DNA of 64,000 bases from Buchnera aphidicola (Aphis nasturtii) (GTDB lineage: Bacteria; Pseudomonadota; Gammaproteobacteria; Enterobacterales; Enterobacteriaceae): contig NZ_CP034888.1 in the NCBI RefSeq assembly GCF_005083345.1, forward strand, positions 566,332 through 630,331, in the 5' to 3' direction. The notes under the pieces were generated by a model, which saw nothing but the letters and a program-made list of their open reading frames with translations, searched no databases and was not told the origin of the DNA. Positions 40,892 through 51,064 of the stretch are shown in pieces. Made by a program: the position numbers and the translations under genes. Within the stretch, counting starts at the first letter, position 1; every line of letters starts with the position of its first letter.

Positions 40892-42417
40892 TTAATTAAC
40901 AAAATATGAATGTTTTATTATTGGTGCATTTGTATATGAAAAAATGACTGTTGTTTTTACTCCAAAAGAATGATGTTCTGTTACATCATTTGCATTGACA
41001 GAATAAAAATCAGATAAATTAGTAGCGACAATTCTAATTGTACCATCTTCTAAGTGAGTAATTTCATAAAAATTATTTGCACGTACAATACGAGAACCAT
41101 TTAATCCTGGATGTTCAGCAATTAATTTTAAGTAAGATGGCTTTAATAATGTAGGATTAGCATATTGAGAAACGAACTTTTGTTCTATATCGTTAGTGAT
41201 TAATTTTTTAAAATTTTCAATCATTGCTTCTTTAGTTGAAGAAGAAATTAAATGCCCATCAATTAGAAATACAGCAGAATCAAAATCTATCATAAAATAC
41301 TCATTTAATTCTTTAGGAATTTCTAAATCTTTATACATATCTTTGTAATAAGATACTGTATTTTTTGAATGTGGAAACAATGGAGGCTCTTTAAAAACTG
41401 TCCATGGATGTTTATTTTTATCAACATCATTATAATGAGCTTTGTTAATACTGCTATTTATTTTATCTTTAAATATTTGATCGGATTGCAAATTTTTTTG
41501 TTGTACTGCTGTGTAAAAATTTTCATCTAAATCATTTGGATACTGTACTGTAAAATTCTCTTCTTTTGGAATTTCAACATTTAAATCAGGAAAAGAACTT
41601 TCATATTCAGGATGTTTAGGATTATGATTTAATTTATTAACTACTCTTAATCTTCCTTGTTCTCTTATTTTTTCAATTAAAGCATGTATAAATAATTTTG
41701 AAGATTCAATTGTTTTTCTTAACTTTTTCACATATTCAATTAAACTATCAATTTTATCATTTACTTTTTTAGTAGACTCATCCATTGAAGATCCGACTAT
41801 AAATTTATAGCCTGCGTCAAAAATTTTCTTAAGTGTAGTACCATTAAATAAATCAATAACTTCATTTTTAATTGCATTATAAGCTGCAGATATTTTTTCT
41901 TGCAATACATGAAATATTTTTGAACTTAATTCTTTTAAATTGATATTTTCAATTGTATCTTTAATGAGATTTATTAAATAATTAAAAGAATTTGGGAAGA
42001 AATCTAAAATAGATTGAATGATGGATTCAGAGGGGCATTCAGAAGAGAGTTCAGAAGCAGTTTTTTTTTCACAGAGTTTTCATTATTTAATTCATTAATA
42101 CTATTATTAACATCAATTTCATTATTTTCTGTTGATTTTTTTTTTATATTTTCTACTTTATCTAATTCAGATAAAAATCTTTCATATAATTTTTCTAATT
42201 TAATTAAATTTAACTCAGTTTCATTTGAAGATATTGTAATTTTACTATCTTGAGAATGTTTAGAAATTTTAGAATTTTTATCTAATTCTTTACGATAATC
42301 TTCAACTTTTTTACTAATATGTTCAAGATCATTAGGATTTATTATAATTTTTAAATTATCGTTTTTTTCAAAAGATATTGGATTTAATTTATCAACTAGA
42401 TTAATATTAGATGACAT
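40892..42417 (-). CDS. Orphan protein, split by an A9 frameshift
   Basis: I do not recognise this gene outside Buchnera; from memory, Buchnera-restricted orphans (the yba series) lie near this position. The ATG at 42417 opens 118 codons, ending ENSVKKK on an A9 tract (42069-42061), after which this frame stops at 42004. One extra A joins it to a second frame that runs TASELSSECPSESIIQ and on to 40892. That includes 52 stop-free codons before the TTG at 41905 that otherwise looks like a separate start. The fused product is about 508 residues. The N-terminal 120 residues are polar, Asn/Ser/Lys/Glu-rich and probably coiled coil. A helical middle follows, then a more globular C-terminal 200 residues (WTVFKEPPLFPHS, FMIDFDSAVFLIDGHL, IVRANNFYEITH). 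There is no signal peptide or membrane segment. An AAGGAAAC ribosome site precedes the ATG. Confidence 0.8.
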
Positions 42418-42657
42418 AATTTTGTTTCCTTTTTTTAAACTATTTAAAACTATACACTTGTTTAATGAAAATATTTCTGTTAATTTTTTTAGAAAATTTT
42501 TTTAAAAAATTAACATAAAAATAAATTATTTTAATTAGTACTTTTTAGTTTATTATTTTTTATTTTTTAAGAGATATAAAAAATAAAAGTTTTATTTCAT
42601 ACATTTTAAATCTATTTTTAGAAAAGTCAATTATTAATAATAAAAAATAAAAATATT

Positions 42658-43401
42658 ATGAATATATATTTAATTATAAAAAATACTAATGTAAGATTAC
42701 AAAAAATAATTAATGAATATAATATAAAACATGATGAAAACGCTTCTTTCGCTCTAATAATAAATAACAATACATTAGAATTATATGATCGTTCAAAACT
42801 TGGTCAAAAAAGTATTAAAGTTGATTTCTTATCTAAACACAATAATTATAGATGTTTAAATTTTAAAAAAAAAAATGAAGCTCTTTATAAAGCATTAGGT
42901 ATTAAAAAAAATTATTTTCCTTCTGTTATTGATGCAACAGCTGGATTTGGAAGAGATGCGTTTCTAATTTCTTTTTGGGGCTGTTATGTTGTTATGATTG
43001 AACGTAATCCAGTAATTGCTGCTTTATTAAAAGATGGTTTACAGAGGGCATATGAAGATCAATATATTGGATATTGGTTAAAACAAAGATTGCATTTAAT
43101 ATTTGATGACAGTTTCAAAATGCTTGAAATACCAATTTGTCAACCAGATATTATTTATTTAGATCCAATGTATCCAATTAATAAAAAAAAAACATTACCT
43201 AAAAAAAATATGCAATTTTTAAGAAAGATAATAAAAAATAATGATAATTATGAAAATTTATTAAATATTTCTAGAACATTTGCAAGAAAAAGAATCATTG
43301 TAAAAAGACCCTCTTATGCAAAACCTTTATCTAACGAAAAATTTGAATTTTCAATTAATAATAAAAACCATCGTTTTGATGTATATTTACCTTTCAAATA
43401 A
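42658..43401 (+). CDS. rsmJ: 16S rRNA m2G1516 methyltransferase RsmJ
   Basis: Methylates G1516 of 16S rRNA. The 247 residues compare with 250 in E. coli (YhiQ). The SAM motif is VIDATAGFGRDAFLI, followed by VVMIERNPVIAALLKDGL and the catalytic-region DIIYLDPMYP. Its linkage to pitA follows E. coli (uspAB and yhiP between them lost). Confidence 0.94.
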   Translation: MNIYLIIKNTNVRLQKIINEYNIKHDENASFALIINNNTLELYDRSKLGQKSIKVDFLSKHNNYRCLNFKKKNEALYKALGIKKNYFPSVIDATAGFGRDAFLISFWGCYVVMIERNPVIAALLKDGLQRAYEDQYIGYWLKQRLHLIFDDSFKMLEIPICQPDIIYLDPMYPINKKKTLPKKNMQFLRKIIKNNDNYENLLNISRTFARKRIIVKRPSYAKPLSNEKFEFSINNKNHRFDVYLPFK

Positions 43402-43437
43402 AATAAGAGTACAATTAAATGAATATGTACTCCTATT
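43402..43437. terminator. Hairpin between rsmJ and pitA
   Basis: A 12-bp stem with one mismatch (AATAAGAGTACA with TGTACTCCTATT, loop of 12 nt) lies just after the rsmJ stop and before the pitA end. It is a reasonable bidirectional terminator for the convergent pair, though flanking T runs are short. Confidence 0.5.
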
Positions 43438-43460
43438 CAAAAAACTATAATTAATATTAT

Positions 43461-44915
43461 TTAGTTTATTAAAAACAATGCTATCGAATATAAAAATCCA
43501 GAAATTAAAATTGAAATAGGCAAAGTTAATACCCAAGCAACAATAATATTTTTCATAGTAGTTTTTTGAATTCTATCTCCATCAGCTAACATAGAACCTG
43601 CTACTGACGATGATAAAATATGTGTTGTAGAAACAGGAATTCCTGTATAGCTAGCTATTCCAATAGAAAAAGTAGCAGTTATTTGAGCTGACATAGCCTG
43701 TGCATATGTCATTCTTTTTTCACCTATTTTTTCACCGATAGTAACAACTATACGTTTCCAACCAAACATTGTTCCTATAGATAAAGAAAACGCAATAATT
43801 AATATAATCCAAATTGGTGCGTATTCTACAGTTTTAAGTATTTCTTTTTTAGTTTTATATAAAAAATTTTTTTCGTTTTTATTAATATCAAAACTAGTTA
43901 TTTGATCAATGTTATCAGAAATACAAAGTAACAAGTGACGCAATTGAAATCTTTTTTGTATATTTAAGTTTTTATAATCATATACGTTATTCAATAAAAT
44001 ATGGGCTTCTTTAATATTTTTTGTTATATGAGAATAATTAAGATATAATTTTTTATTATTATTTTTTTTAATTATGTTTATACGATTATTTGAATAATAT
44101 TTATACAAATAATTAAGTGTATTTTTTGTGTCAATGATTTCGTTTCTAGTAGTATTTAGATTGATTAAAAAACTAGCTGGTATAATACTAATTAATACAA
44201 GCATAATTAATCCAATTCCTTTTTGACCATCATTTGCTCCATGTGCATAACTAACTCCAATAGATGATAAAATTAATGCTATTTTAATTGAAAGTGGAGG
44301 ATTTTTTTTTCCTTTACTTTTTTCATATTCTAATGGAGTCATATGAATTCGATTAAATTTTTTATATTTATTTGTAATATACCGTAATACAAATATTATA
44401 CTTCCAGAAATGATTAATCCGATAACAGGAGATAAAATTAAAGATATAAAAACATTTAAAATTTTAGATATATTTAATGCGTGAACTAAAGAGGAACCTG
44501 TATATATTGCATTAGTCAAACCAACTCCAATAATTGCTCCAATAAGAGCATGAGAACTAGATGCAGGCAAGCAAAAATACCAAGTAGACAAATTCCATAG
44601 TATCGCAGCAAGTAAAATAGAAAAAACTATTGCAAGCGCATGCTGAGGATTCTCATTTAATAATAAATCATTAGGTAATAAATGAACAATAGCATATGCT
44701 ACTGTCAAACCTCCAAGCAAAACGCCTAAAAAATTAAATATACCAGACATTATAACTGCAAGATTCGCAGACATAGCTCTAGTATAAATTAAAGTTGATA
44801 CAGCATTCGCTGTGTCATGAAAACCATTAATAGCTTCATAAAATAAAACAAAAAATAAAGCTAAAAAAATAAATAAACTATGATTCAAGTCAGAATAAGA
44901 AAATAAATATAGCAT
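43461..44915 (-). CDS. pitA: Low-affinity inorganic phosphate transporter PitA
   Basis: Proton-coupled symporter for metal-phosphate complexes in the inner membrane. The 484 residues compare with 499 in E. coli. The two PiT signature repeats are visible: GFHDTANAVSTLIYTRAMS near residue 30 and AQITATFSIGIASYTGIPVS near residue 415. About ten hydrophobic segments flank a long soluble loop (about 250-350). It probably supplies phosphate in the absence of a high-affinity pst system here. Confidence 0.95.
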   Translation of the reverse strand: MLYLFSYSDLNHSLFIFLALFFVLFYEAINGFHDTANAVSTLIYTRAMSANLAVIMSGIFNFLGVLLGGLTVAYAIVHLLPNDLLLNENPQHALAIVFSILLAAILWNLSTWYFCLPASSSHALIGAIIGVGLTNAIYTGSSLVHALNISKILNVFISLILSPVIGLIISGSIIFVLRYITNKYKKFNRIHMTPLEYEKSKGKKNPPLSIKIALILSSIGVSYAHGANDGQKGIGLIMLVLISIIPASFLINLNTTRNEIIDTKNTLNYLYKYYSNNRINIIKKNNNKKLYLNYSHITKNIKEAHILLNNVYDYKNLNIQKRFQLRHLLLCISDNIDQITSFDINKNEKNFLYKTKKEILKTVEYAPIWIILIIAFSLSIGTMFGWKRIVVTIGEKIGEKRMTYAQAMSAQITATFSIGIASYTGIPVSTTHILSSSVAGSMLADGDRIQKTTMKNIIVAWVLTLPISILISGFLYSIALFLIN

Positions 44916-45017
44916 AATATTTTAGCCATTTTGATGAATTGAACTAAACTTATTATCCTTGAGAAAGTATCTTTTAGGAAAGCAAAATATAATATTTTTT
45001 TTAAAAAAATATTTTAT

Positions 45018-46223
45018 TTAATTAAATTTTTTTAATTGTAAAGATAAAAATATTCCATAAATTAAAATAATTATCATAAAAATTGAAATTCCTAACCATT
45101 TTGAATAAAACCAAAAAAATCCACTAAATGTCCCAAATATGCTTGAACCTAAATAATAAAAAAATAAATATAAGGAAGTAGCTTGTACCTTGGCAAATTT
45201 TGCATATGCACTAACCCAACTACTAGCAATTGAATGAGAGGCGAAAAATCCCCCTGAAAAAATTATCAGCCCTGCAATAATAATTATAATTTGATTAAAT
45301 TGAGTAATTAATAAACCTAAAATCATTAATAATAGTGATATTATTAATATATTTACTTTATTATATTTATTTATTAACATTCCAGCTTTAGGGGAACTAT
45401 AAACTCCAGTTAAATAAATAATAGATAATAAACCTATACTTGATGCACTTAATAAAAATGGTTTTAATATTAATCGATATCCAATATAATTAAAAATAGT
45501 AATAAAACTTCCCATTAATAAAAAACCTATCATAAAAAGAATCAGTAATATTGGATTTTTTAAATGTAAGTAAAAATTACTTAAAAATTTTTTATAATTA
45601 ACAGGAATAGGGTAAAAATTTTTTGAAGATGGTAAAAAATATAGAAATAAAAAAGAAGATATTAATGAAAAAAGACCAATTGTAAGTAATGAAGTATTCC
45701 ATGAAAAATGCTCTGCTATAATACTACTTATAATTCTTCCAAAACATCCACCGATAGTATTACCACTGATATATAATCCAATGCAAAATGATAATGAATG
45801 TGAATGAATTTCTTCAACTATATATGTAATAGCAATTGCAACAACTCCGCTTAAAGACAATCCTATTAAAGCTCGAAGAAAAATAATCATATTCCAGTTA
45901 TCTACAAAAGAACAAATTATTGTTAAAATTGATGCAATTAGTAAAGATGTAGACATAATTAATTTTCTACCAATTACATCAGATAAAATTCCAGTAAATA
46001 ACGTACCTATAGCCATAGTTGCAGTTGTTGCCGATAAAGATAAACTACTTTCTGAAGCAGTTAAACAAAATTGCTTAGAAAATATCGGTAAAATTGATTG
46101 TACACAATATAAAATAGAAAAACTAGAAAATCCTCCTAAAAAAAGACATAAAATGATTTCATTAAACTTTTTTGTATTTTTTTTAATATATTTTGTTTTT
46201 TTAATAATATTTTGATTGTTCAA
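45018..46223 (-). CDS. ynfM: MFS transporter, YnfM family
   Basis: Inner-membrane major facilitator protein with about 12 hydrophobic segments and a Lys-rich cytoplasmic N-terminus. The 401 residues compare with 417 in E. coli YnfM. The MFS motif between segments 2 and 3 reads GILSDVIGRKLIM, and LILCLFLGGFSSF-type and FLRALIGLSLSGVVAIA segments fit the family. The substrate is unknown. Few transporters are retained in Buchnera, so its survival suggests an important solute. Between pitA and dapF. Confidence 0.85.
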   Translation of the reverse strand: MNNQNIIKKTKYIKKNTKKFNEIILCLFLGGFSSFSILYCVQSILPIFSKQFCLTASESSLSLSATTATMAIGTLFTGILSDVIGRKLIMSTSLLIASILTIICSFVDNWNMIIFLRALIGLSLSGVVAIAITYIVEEIHSHSLSFCIGLYISGNTIGGCFGRIISSIIAEHFSWNTSLLTIGLFSLISSFLFLYFLPSSKNFYPIPVNYKKFLSNFYLHLKNPILLILFMIGFLLMGSFITIFNYIGYRLILKPFLLSASSIGLLSIIYLTGVYSSPKAGMLINKYNKVNILIISLLLMILGLLITQFNQIIIIIAGLIIFSGGFFASHSIASSWVSAYAKFAKVQATSLYLFFYYLGSSIFGTFSGFFWFYSKWLGISIFMIIILIYGIFLSLQLKKFN

Positions 46224-46252
46224 AATTCTTAAAAACTCCTATAATTAATATT

Positions 46253-47119
46253 TTATATATATATACAGCCTTCATAAATGTATTTTGCTGGTCCTGTCAT
46301 ATATAAAGAATTTCTAAACCCTTTCCATTTAATTGATAAAATTCCACCTAGTAATTCTACTTGAACATTATTAGAAAGAATATTTTGTATAATACCCACT
46401 GCAACTGCAGCACATGCCCCACTTCCACAAGACTGAGTTTCTCCTTCATTACGTTCATAAACTCGTAATTTAATATAATTTTTATTTAAAATCTGCATAA
46501 AACCCACATTTATTCCTTCAGGGAAAATAGATTGTTTTTCTATTATTCTACCAATAGTTTTTACAGGTGCATGTTTTATAGATTCTACTTGAATGATACA
46601 GTGAGGGTTACCAATGGAAACTAAACTACATAATAAATTATTATCAAGTATTTTTGTTAAAAAATTATGATTTTTAAATTTTTCAGAATTTACTATTGAG
46701 TTTAATGTAAAAATAGGCTCATTCATATTAACTTCAATTATATCTTCGGAGATAAAATTAATAATTATATTTTTTTTATTTGTATTGAGATTAATTTTTT
46801 TTTTATTAGTTAAACCTTTTAAAATAAGAAATAATCCAACACATCTAGCTCCATTTCCGCATTGTTCTACTTCATTGCCATTAGAATTAAAAATACGATA
46901 ATAAAAATCAAATTCAACACTATTTGATTTTTCAATTAATAATAATTGATCAAATCCTATTCCAGTATGACGATTAGATAATTGTTTTATTTGTGATGAA
47001 GATAGAACAAAATCTTGTGTAATGGATTCAATAACCATAAAATCATTACCTAAGCCATGCATTTTAGAGAAATTAATTTTTTTTTTATTGCTAGTATTTA
47101 AATGCATTTGAGATTCCAA
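46253..47119 (-). CDS. dapF: Diaminopimelate epimerase
   Basis: Converts LL- to meso-diaminopimelate for lysine and peptidoglycan. The 288 residues compare with 274 in E. coli. The catalytic Cys pair is in [10 protein letters not shown] and [29 protein letters not shown] marks the conserved N-terminus. About 16 extra N-terminal residues include an in-frame A10 tract (T10 on the plus strand, 47078-47087), so the true start may be internal. Confidence 0.95.
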   Translation of the reverse strand: MESQMHLNTSNKKKINFSKMHGLGNDFMVIESITQDFVLSSSQIKQLSNRHTGIGFDQLLLIEKSNSVEFDFYYRIFNSNGNEVEQCGNGARCVGLFLILKGLTNKKKINLNTNKKNIIINFISEDIIEVNMNEPIFTLNSIVNSEKFKNHNFLTKILDNNLLCSLVSIGNPHCIIQVESIKHAPVKTIGRIIEKQSIFPEGINVGFMQILNKNYIKLRVYERNEGETQSCGSGACAAVAVGIIQNILSNNVQVELLGGILSIKWKGFRNSLYMTGPAKYIYEGCIYI

Positions 47120-47215
47120 TAGTTGTTAGTTTTTTATATAAAATTTTTAATTAAACAAAATTATACAGATTTTGTTTTTTTTTAAAATAAATTAAATAAA
47201 TTTTAGGAAATATTA

Positions 47216-47563
47216 ATGAAAACTAAAATAAAATCTAATCAAAAAAATAATTTTTACGAATTAGTAAATGAATTATTTCTTAAGATTGAAGATAATTTAA
47301 ATTTGTATATTAATAAAATTGATTTTGATTATGAAATACAAGATTATATGATGACTATCACTTTTTCAAATAAAAGTATGATGTTAATTAATAAACAAGA
47401 ATTTTTAAAACAAATTTGGTTAGCTACAAAATTCAATGCATATCATTTTTATTATGATTTAGATAAATGGATTTGCAATCGTAGTAATAAAAATTTTTGG
47501 GAAATATTTCAAAAATCTTTTTCAATTCAAGCTAATACAAATTTAACATTTTATAATATTTAA
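47216..47563 (+). CDS. cyaY: Frataxin-like CyaY
   Basis: Iron-binding regulator of Fe-S assembly that contacts IscS. The 115 residues compare with 106 in E. coli. The helix-sheet pattern [16 protein letters not shown], the acidic [13 protein letters not shown] strand and [14 protein letters not shown] match, although the acidic iron-binding N-terminal helix is less acidic than in E. coli. dapF is divergent. cyaA, between it and hemC in E. coli, is missing. Confidence 0.92.
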   Translation: MKTKIKSNQKNNFYELVNELFLKIEDNLNLYINKIDFDYEIQDYMMTITFSNKSMMLINKQEFLKQIWLATKFNAYHFYYDLDKWICNRSNKNFWEIFQKSFSIQANTNLTFYNI

Positions 47564-47653
47564 AAGATTTTAATGGTTATGAACATATGATAACTAATTA
47601 TATATTTTATGATGATTTCATAATAATTTTTAAAAAAATATTTTATACTGAAT

Positions 47654-48592
47654 ATGAACAGTAATATGAAAAGAAAAACATTAAGAATTGCTACTAGAAA
47701 AAGTCCTTTAGCTTTAGCACAAACTAAATATGTTGAAAAAAAAATATTATCTTTATATCCCGATCTAAATATACAATTAGTACCTATAGTAACACATGGA
47801 GATAATATTTTAAATAAATCGCTTTCTAAAATTGGAGGAAAAGGACTTTTTATAAAAGAATTAGAATTTGCTCTTCTTGAAAATAGAGCAGATATTGCAA
47901 TACATTCAATGAAAGATCTTCCTGTTCATATTACTAAAGAATTGTGTTTAGTTAGTATATGCAAAAGAGGAAATCCATTAGATTCATTAGTTTCTAACCG
48001 ATATAAATCTATTAATCAATTACCTAAAGGAGCAAAAATTGGAACATCAAGTTTAAGAAGACAATGTCAATTAATAACTTATCGACCAGATTTAATTGTA
48101 GCTCCTTTGAGAGGCAATATAGAAACAAGAATAGCTAAATTAGATCAAGGTAAATATGATGCAATAATTTTAGCGACTGAAGGATTAAATAGATTGCGTT
48201 TAAAACATCGAATTACTCAAATTATACCTGCAGAATTATCTCTTCCCTCATGCGGTCAAGGGGCTATTGGAATACAATCTAGATTGTATGATAAACAAAT
48301 ACTATTTTTTTTATCACGTTTAAATCATATTAACACTTTCATTGAAATTAATACAGAACGTGCTTTCTGTAAAACTTTAGAAGCAGGATGTCAAATTCCA
48401 ATTGGAAGTTATGCGATTCTTAAAAAAAACAAAATATGGCTTAGAGGATTAGTAGGTTCGCCTGATGGAGCTATGATATTAAAAGGAGAAAGAGTTGGAT
48501 GGTATAATAATGCTGAAGAAATGGCTTATTCTTTAGCTAATGAATTACTTAGTAATGGTGCTCAGAAAATTCTTGATGATATTTATCTCTAA
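47654..48592 (+). CDS. hemC: Porphobilinogen deaminase
   Basis: Polymerises four porphobilinogens to hydroxymethylbilane. The 312 residues compare with 313 in E. coli. [47 protein letters not shown] and [11 protein letters not shown] are conserved, and the dipyrromethane-binding Cys is in [13 protein letters not shown]. It starts a hemC-hemD pair with 13 bp between them; the E. coli hemX and hemY are absent. Confidence 0.96.
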   Translation: MNSNMKRKTLRIATRKSPLALAQTKYVEKKILSLYPDLNIQLVPIVTHGDNILNKSLSKIGGKGLFIKELEFALLENRADIAIHSMKDLPVHITKELCLVSICKRGNPLDSLVSNRYKSINQLPKGAKIGTSSLRRQCQLITYRPDLIVAPLRGNIETRIAKLDQGKYDAIILATEGLNRLRLKHRITQIIPAELSLPSCGQGAIGIQSRLYDKQILFFLSRLNHINTFIEINTERAFCKTLEAGCQIPIGSYAILKKNKIWLRGLVGSPDGAMILKGERVGWYNNAEEMAYSLANELLSNGAQKILDDIYL

Positions 48593-48605
48593 AATTAAAT
48601 TAAAA

Positions 48606-49351
48606 ATGAAAATATTAGTGATGAGACCTTCACCCGAAGGTGAAAAATTAGTAAATATACTAAATAATATCGGCATTATGTCTTGGCACTTTTCTTTATT
48701 TAATTTTTTACCTAGCACAAGTTCAATGAACTTGTCGAAAAAACTTCATGAATTATATACTTCAGATATAGTACTGATTTTTTCTAAAAAATCTGTTTAT
48801 TATGTAAATTTATATTTAAATAAAAATAACTTAGATTGGCCTCTTAGTCCAGATTATTATACTATTGGTAAAGGTACAGCTATTTTTCTTAAACAGCATA
48901 TTAAAAAAAAATTCTATTTCCAGAGAATGAAGAAAATAGTGAAGCTTTATTAAATCTGTTATATAAGCAAAATATTAGCAAAGCTAAAATAATTTTATTA
49001 AAAGGAGAAAATGGAAGAAAATTAGTAGAAAAAAGTTTACAAAAAAATAATTTTAATATATCCGTCATAGAATGTTATAAAAAAATTTTTAAAAAAATTA
49101 ATAATCTAGAAATAAAAAAATGGCGTTTTTACCAAATAAATACATTAATAGTAACTAGTGGTGATATTTTAAATCGACTAAACGAACAAATTGATGTTTT
49201 AAATAAAAATGAATGGTTATTTAAATGTAAAATATTTGTTGCAAGTAATAGATTAGGTGATATGGCTGAAAGGATAGGATGGAAAGATGTTATTGTTTGT
49301 TATTGTGCTGACAATGAAAATTTATTAAAAATTATAAAAAAATATAGCTAA
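48606..49351 (+). CDS. hemD: Uroporphyrinogen-III synthase, frameshifted at A9
   Basis: Cyclises hydroxymethylbilane to uroporphyrinogen III, the siroheme and heme precursor. The start MKILVMRPSPEGEKLV matches E. coli. After HIKKK an A9 tract (48903-48911) leads into a frame that stops at 48951. One extra A gives KILFPENEENSEALL, matching E. coli KILYPQDREISEVLL, then KGENGRKLVE, VIECYKK, TLIVTSGDIL and NRLGDMAERIGW, to a stop at 49351. The restored protein is about 248 residues (E. coli 246). Both halves look under selection, which argues for slippage rescue or a miscalled homopolymer rather than a dead gene. Confidence 0.9.
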
Positions 49352-49358
49352 ATTTTAT

Positions 49359-49432
49359 TCGGCGAAAGAGGATTTGAACCTCTGACCTACTGGTCCCAAA
49401 CCAGTTGCGCTACCAAGCTGCGCTATTCGCCG
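49359..49432 (-). tRNA. tRNA-Pro (TGG)
   Basis: On the minus strand the acceptor CGGCGAA pairs with TTCGCCG, the D arm has AGCGCAGCTTGGTAGCGC, the anticodon loop is TTTGGGA (anticodon TGG) and the T loop is GGTTCAAATCC. It corresponds to E. coli proM in the argX-hisR-leuT-proM array. Discriminator A is followed by non-CCA sequence. Confidence 0.96.
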
Positions 49433-49445
49433 TTTTTAAATTTTG

Positions 49446-49519
49446 GGTGGCTAATGGGATTTGAACCCATGACCACTGGAATCACAATCCAGCACTCTAC
49501 CAACTGAGCTATAGCCACC
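49446..49519 (-). tRNA. tRNA-His (GTG)
   Basis: On the minus strand it starts GGTGGCTATAGCTCAG, with the extra 5' G-1 of tRNA-His opposite discriminator C. The anticodon loop is TTGTGAT (anticodon GTG). It matches E. coli hisR. No complete CCA is encoded (C73 is followed by CA). Confidence 0.96.
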
Positions 49520-49547
49520 AAATAAAATAAAGTTTTATCAAAGTGAT

Positions 49548-49621
49548 TGCGCTCGACAGGATTTGAACCTGGTACCTCTACCTTCGGAAGATAGTGCTCT
49601 ATCCAAATGAGCTACGAGCGC
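49548..49621 (-). tRNA. tRNA-Arg (CCG)
   Basis: On the minus strand GCGCTCGTAGCTC pairs with GAGCGC, the anticodon loop is TTCCGAA (anticodon CCG), and the D arm is like E. coli argX. It leads the Arg-His-Pro tRNA cluster downstream of rho. leuT, present between hisR and proM in E. coli, is missing. No CCA is encoded. Confidence 0.94.
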
Positions 49622-49688
49622 ATCTATAACATGTAATTTAAATTTTATGACTAATTATTCTTATTGTCCAGCTTTTTTTATAAAAATT

Positions 49689-50948
49689 TTAAGAACGTTT
49701 CATCATATCAAAAAATTCGTCATTAGTTTTAGTCATAGATAATTTATTTAATAAAAATTCCATTGCATCTATTTCACTCATCGGGTGAATAATTTTTCTT
49801 AGTATCCACATTTTTTGAAGTTCATCTGGTAAAGTTAATAATTCTTCTTTTCTAGTTCCAGATCTATTATAATCAATAGCTGGAAAAACACGTTTTTCTG
49901 CTATTTTTCTAGATAATGGTAATTCCATGTTACCTGTTCCTTTGAATTCTTCATAAATAACTTCATCCATTTTTGAACCTGTATCAACTAATGCAGTTGC
50001 AATTATTGTTAAACTACCACCTTCTTCTACGTTACGAGCAGCTCCAAAAAATCTTTTAGGTCTATGTAATGCATTGGCATCAACTCCACCTGTTAAAACT
50101 TTACCTGAAGCTGGTACAACAGTGTTATAAGCACGTGCTAAACGAGTAATAGAATCAAGTAATATAATAACATCTTTTTTATGTTCTACTAATCGCTTAG
50201 CTTTTTCAATAACCATTTCTGCTACTTGAACATGCCTTGATGCAGGTTCATCGAAAGTAGAAGCAACAACTTCTCCTTTAACCAACCTTTGCATTTCAGT
50301 AACTTCTTCTGGTCTTTCATCAATTAATAAAACCATTAACACGCAATCTGGATGATTATAAGCTATGCTTTGTGCAATATTTTGTAATAATATTGTTTTT
50401 CCTGCTTTTGGAGGTGCTACAATTAAGCCTCTTTGACCTCTACCTATAGGTGAAGCTAAATCTAATACTCTTGCAGTTAAATCTTCTGTTGAACCATTTC
50501 CTCTTTCCATTCTCAGACGAGAATTAGCATGTAATGGTGTTAAATTTTCAAATAAAATTTTACTTCTTGCATTTTCAGGTTTGTCATAATTAACTTCATT
50601 AACCTTTAATAAAGCAAAGTATCTTTCGCCTTCTTTAGGTGGCCTTATTTTACCGGAAATAGTATCACCAGTTCTTAAATTAAATCTACGAATTTGACTC
50701 GGTGATACATATATATCGTCAGGACCAGCTAAATAAGAACTATCAGAGGAACGAAGAAATCCAAATCCATCTTGTAATATTTCTAAAACTCCATCTCCAA
50801 ATATATCTTCTCCGCTTTTTGCATGTTGTTTAAGGATTGCAAAAATAATATCTTGTTTACGCATACGCGCTAAATTTTCCAACCCCATTTTTTCACCAAG
50901 AATAATTAATTCGGAAACTGGCATATTTTTAAGTGCGGTAAGGTTCAT
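49689..50948 (-). CDS. rho: Transcription termination factor Rho
   Basis: Hexameric RNA helicase that releases RNA polymerase. The 419 residues are identical in length to E. coli Rho. The N-terminal domain with the cold-shock-like primary RNA site ([20 protein letters not shown]) is followed by the ATPase core with Walker [14 protein letters not shown], the segment [12 protein letters not shown] and the Q/R loops around [10 protein letters not shown]. rhoL and rhlB, upstream in E. coli, are lost. Confidence 0.97.
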   Translation of the reverse strand: MNLTALKNMPVSELIILGEKMGLENLARMRKQDIIFAILKQHAKSGEDIFGDGVLEILQDGFGFLRSSDSSYLAGPDDIYVSPSQIRRFNLRTGDTISGKIRPPKEGERYFALLKVNEVNYDKPENARSKILFENLTPLHANSRLRMERGNGSTEDLTARVLDLASPIGRGQRGLIVAPPKAGKTILLQNIAQSIAYNHPDCVLMVLLIDERPEEVTEMQRLVKGEVVASTFDEPASRHVQVAEMVIEKAKRLVEHKKDVIILLDSITRLARAYNTVVPASGKVLTGGVDANALHRPKRFFGAARNVEEGGSLTIIATALVDTGSKMDEVIYEEFKGTGNMELPLSRKIAEKRVFPAIDYNRSGTRKEELLTLPDELQKMWILRKIIHPMSEIDAMEFLLNKLSMTKTNDEFFDMMKRS

Positions 50949-51064
50949 AATGGTGGGTTCTTAGTAAAATCGGGGTAAATCTTGAAATGATAATTTTGAC
51001 ATAATGTATATTGTATTAATAAATTTTTACAAAGTTTAATATTTGAGATTAAAAATTAGTAAAT

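Noticed and set aside
41903-41905. TTG as an independent start of a 337-residue gene
   Set aside because: The frame is open for 52 more codons upstream, to the A9 tract, and the TTG has no convincing ribosome site; one split gene is a better explanation.
42014-42253. Plus-strand 79-codon open frame over the orphan gene
   Set aside because: It is an antisense shadow rich in Phe and Ser, the complement of Lys/Glu/Asn codons in the real frame.
48718-48734. Palindrome CAAGTTCAATGAACTTG
   Set aside because: It lies within the hemD coding sequence and has no T run or regulatory context.
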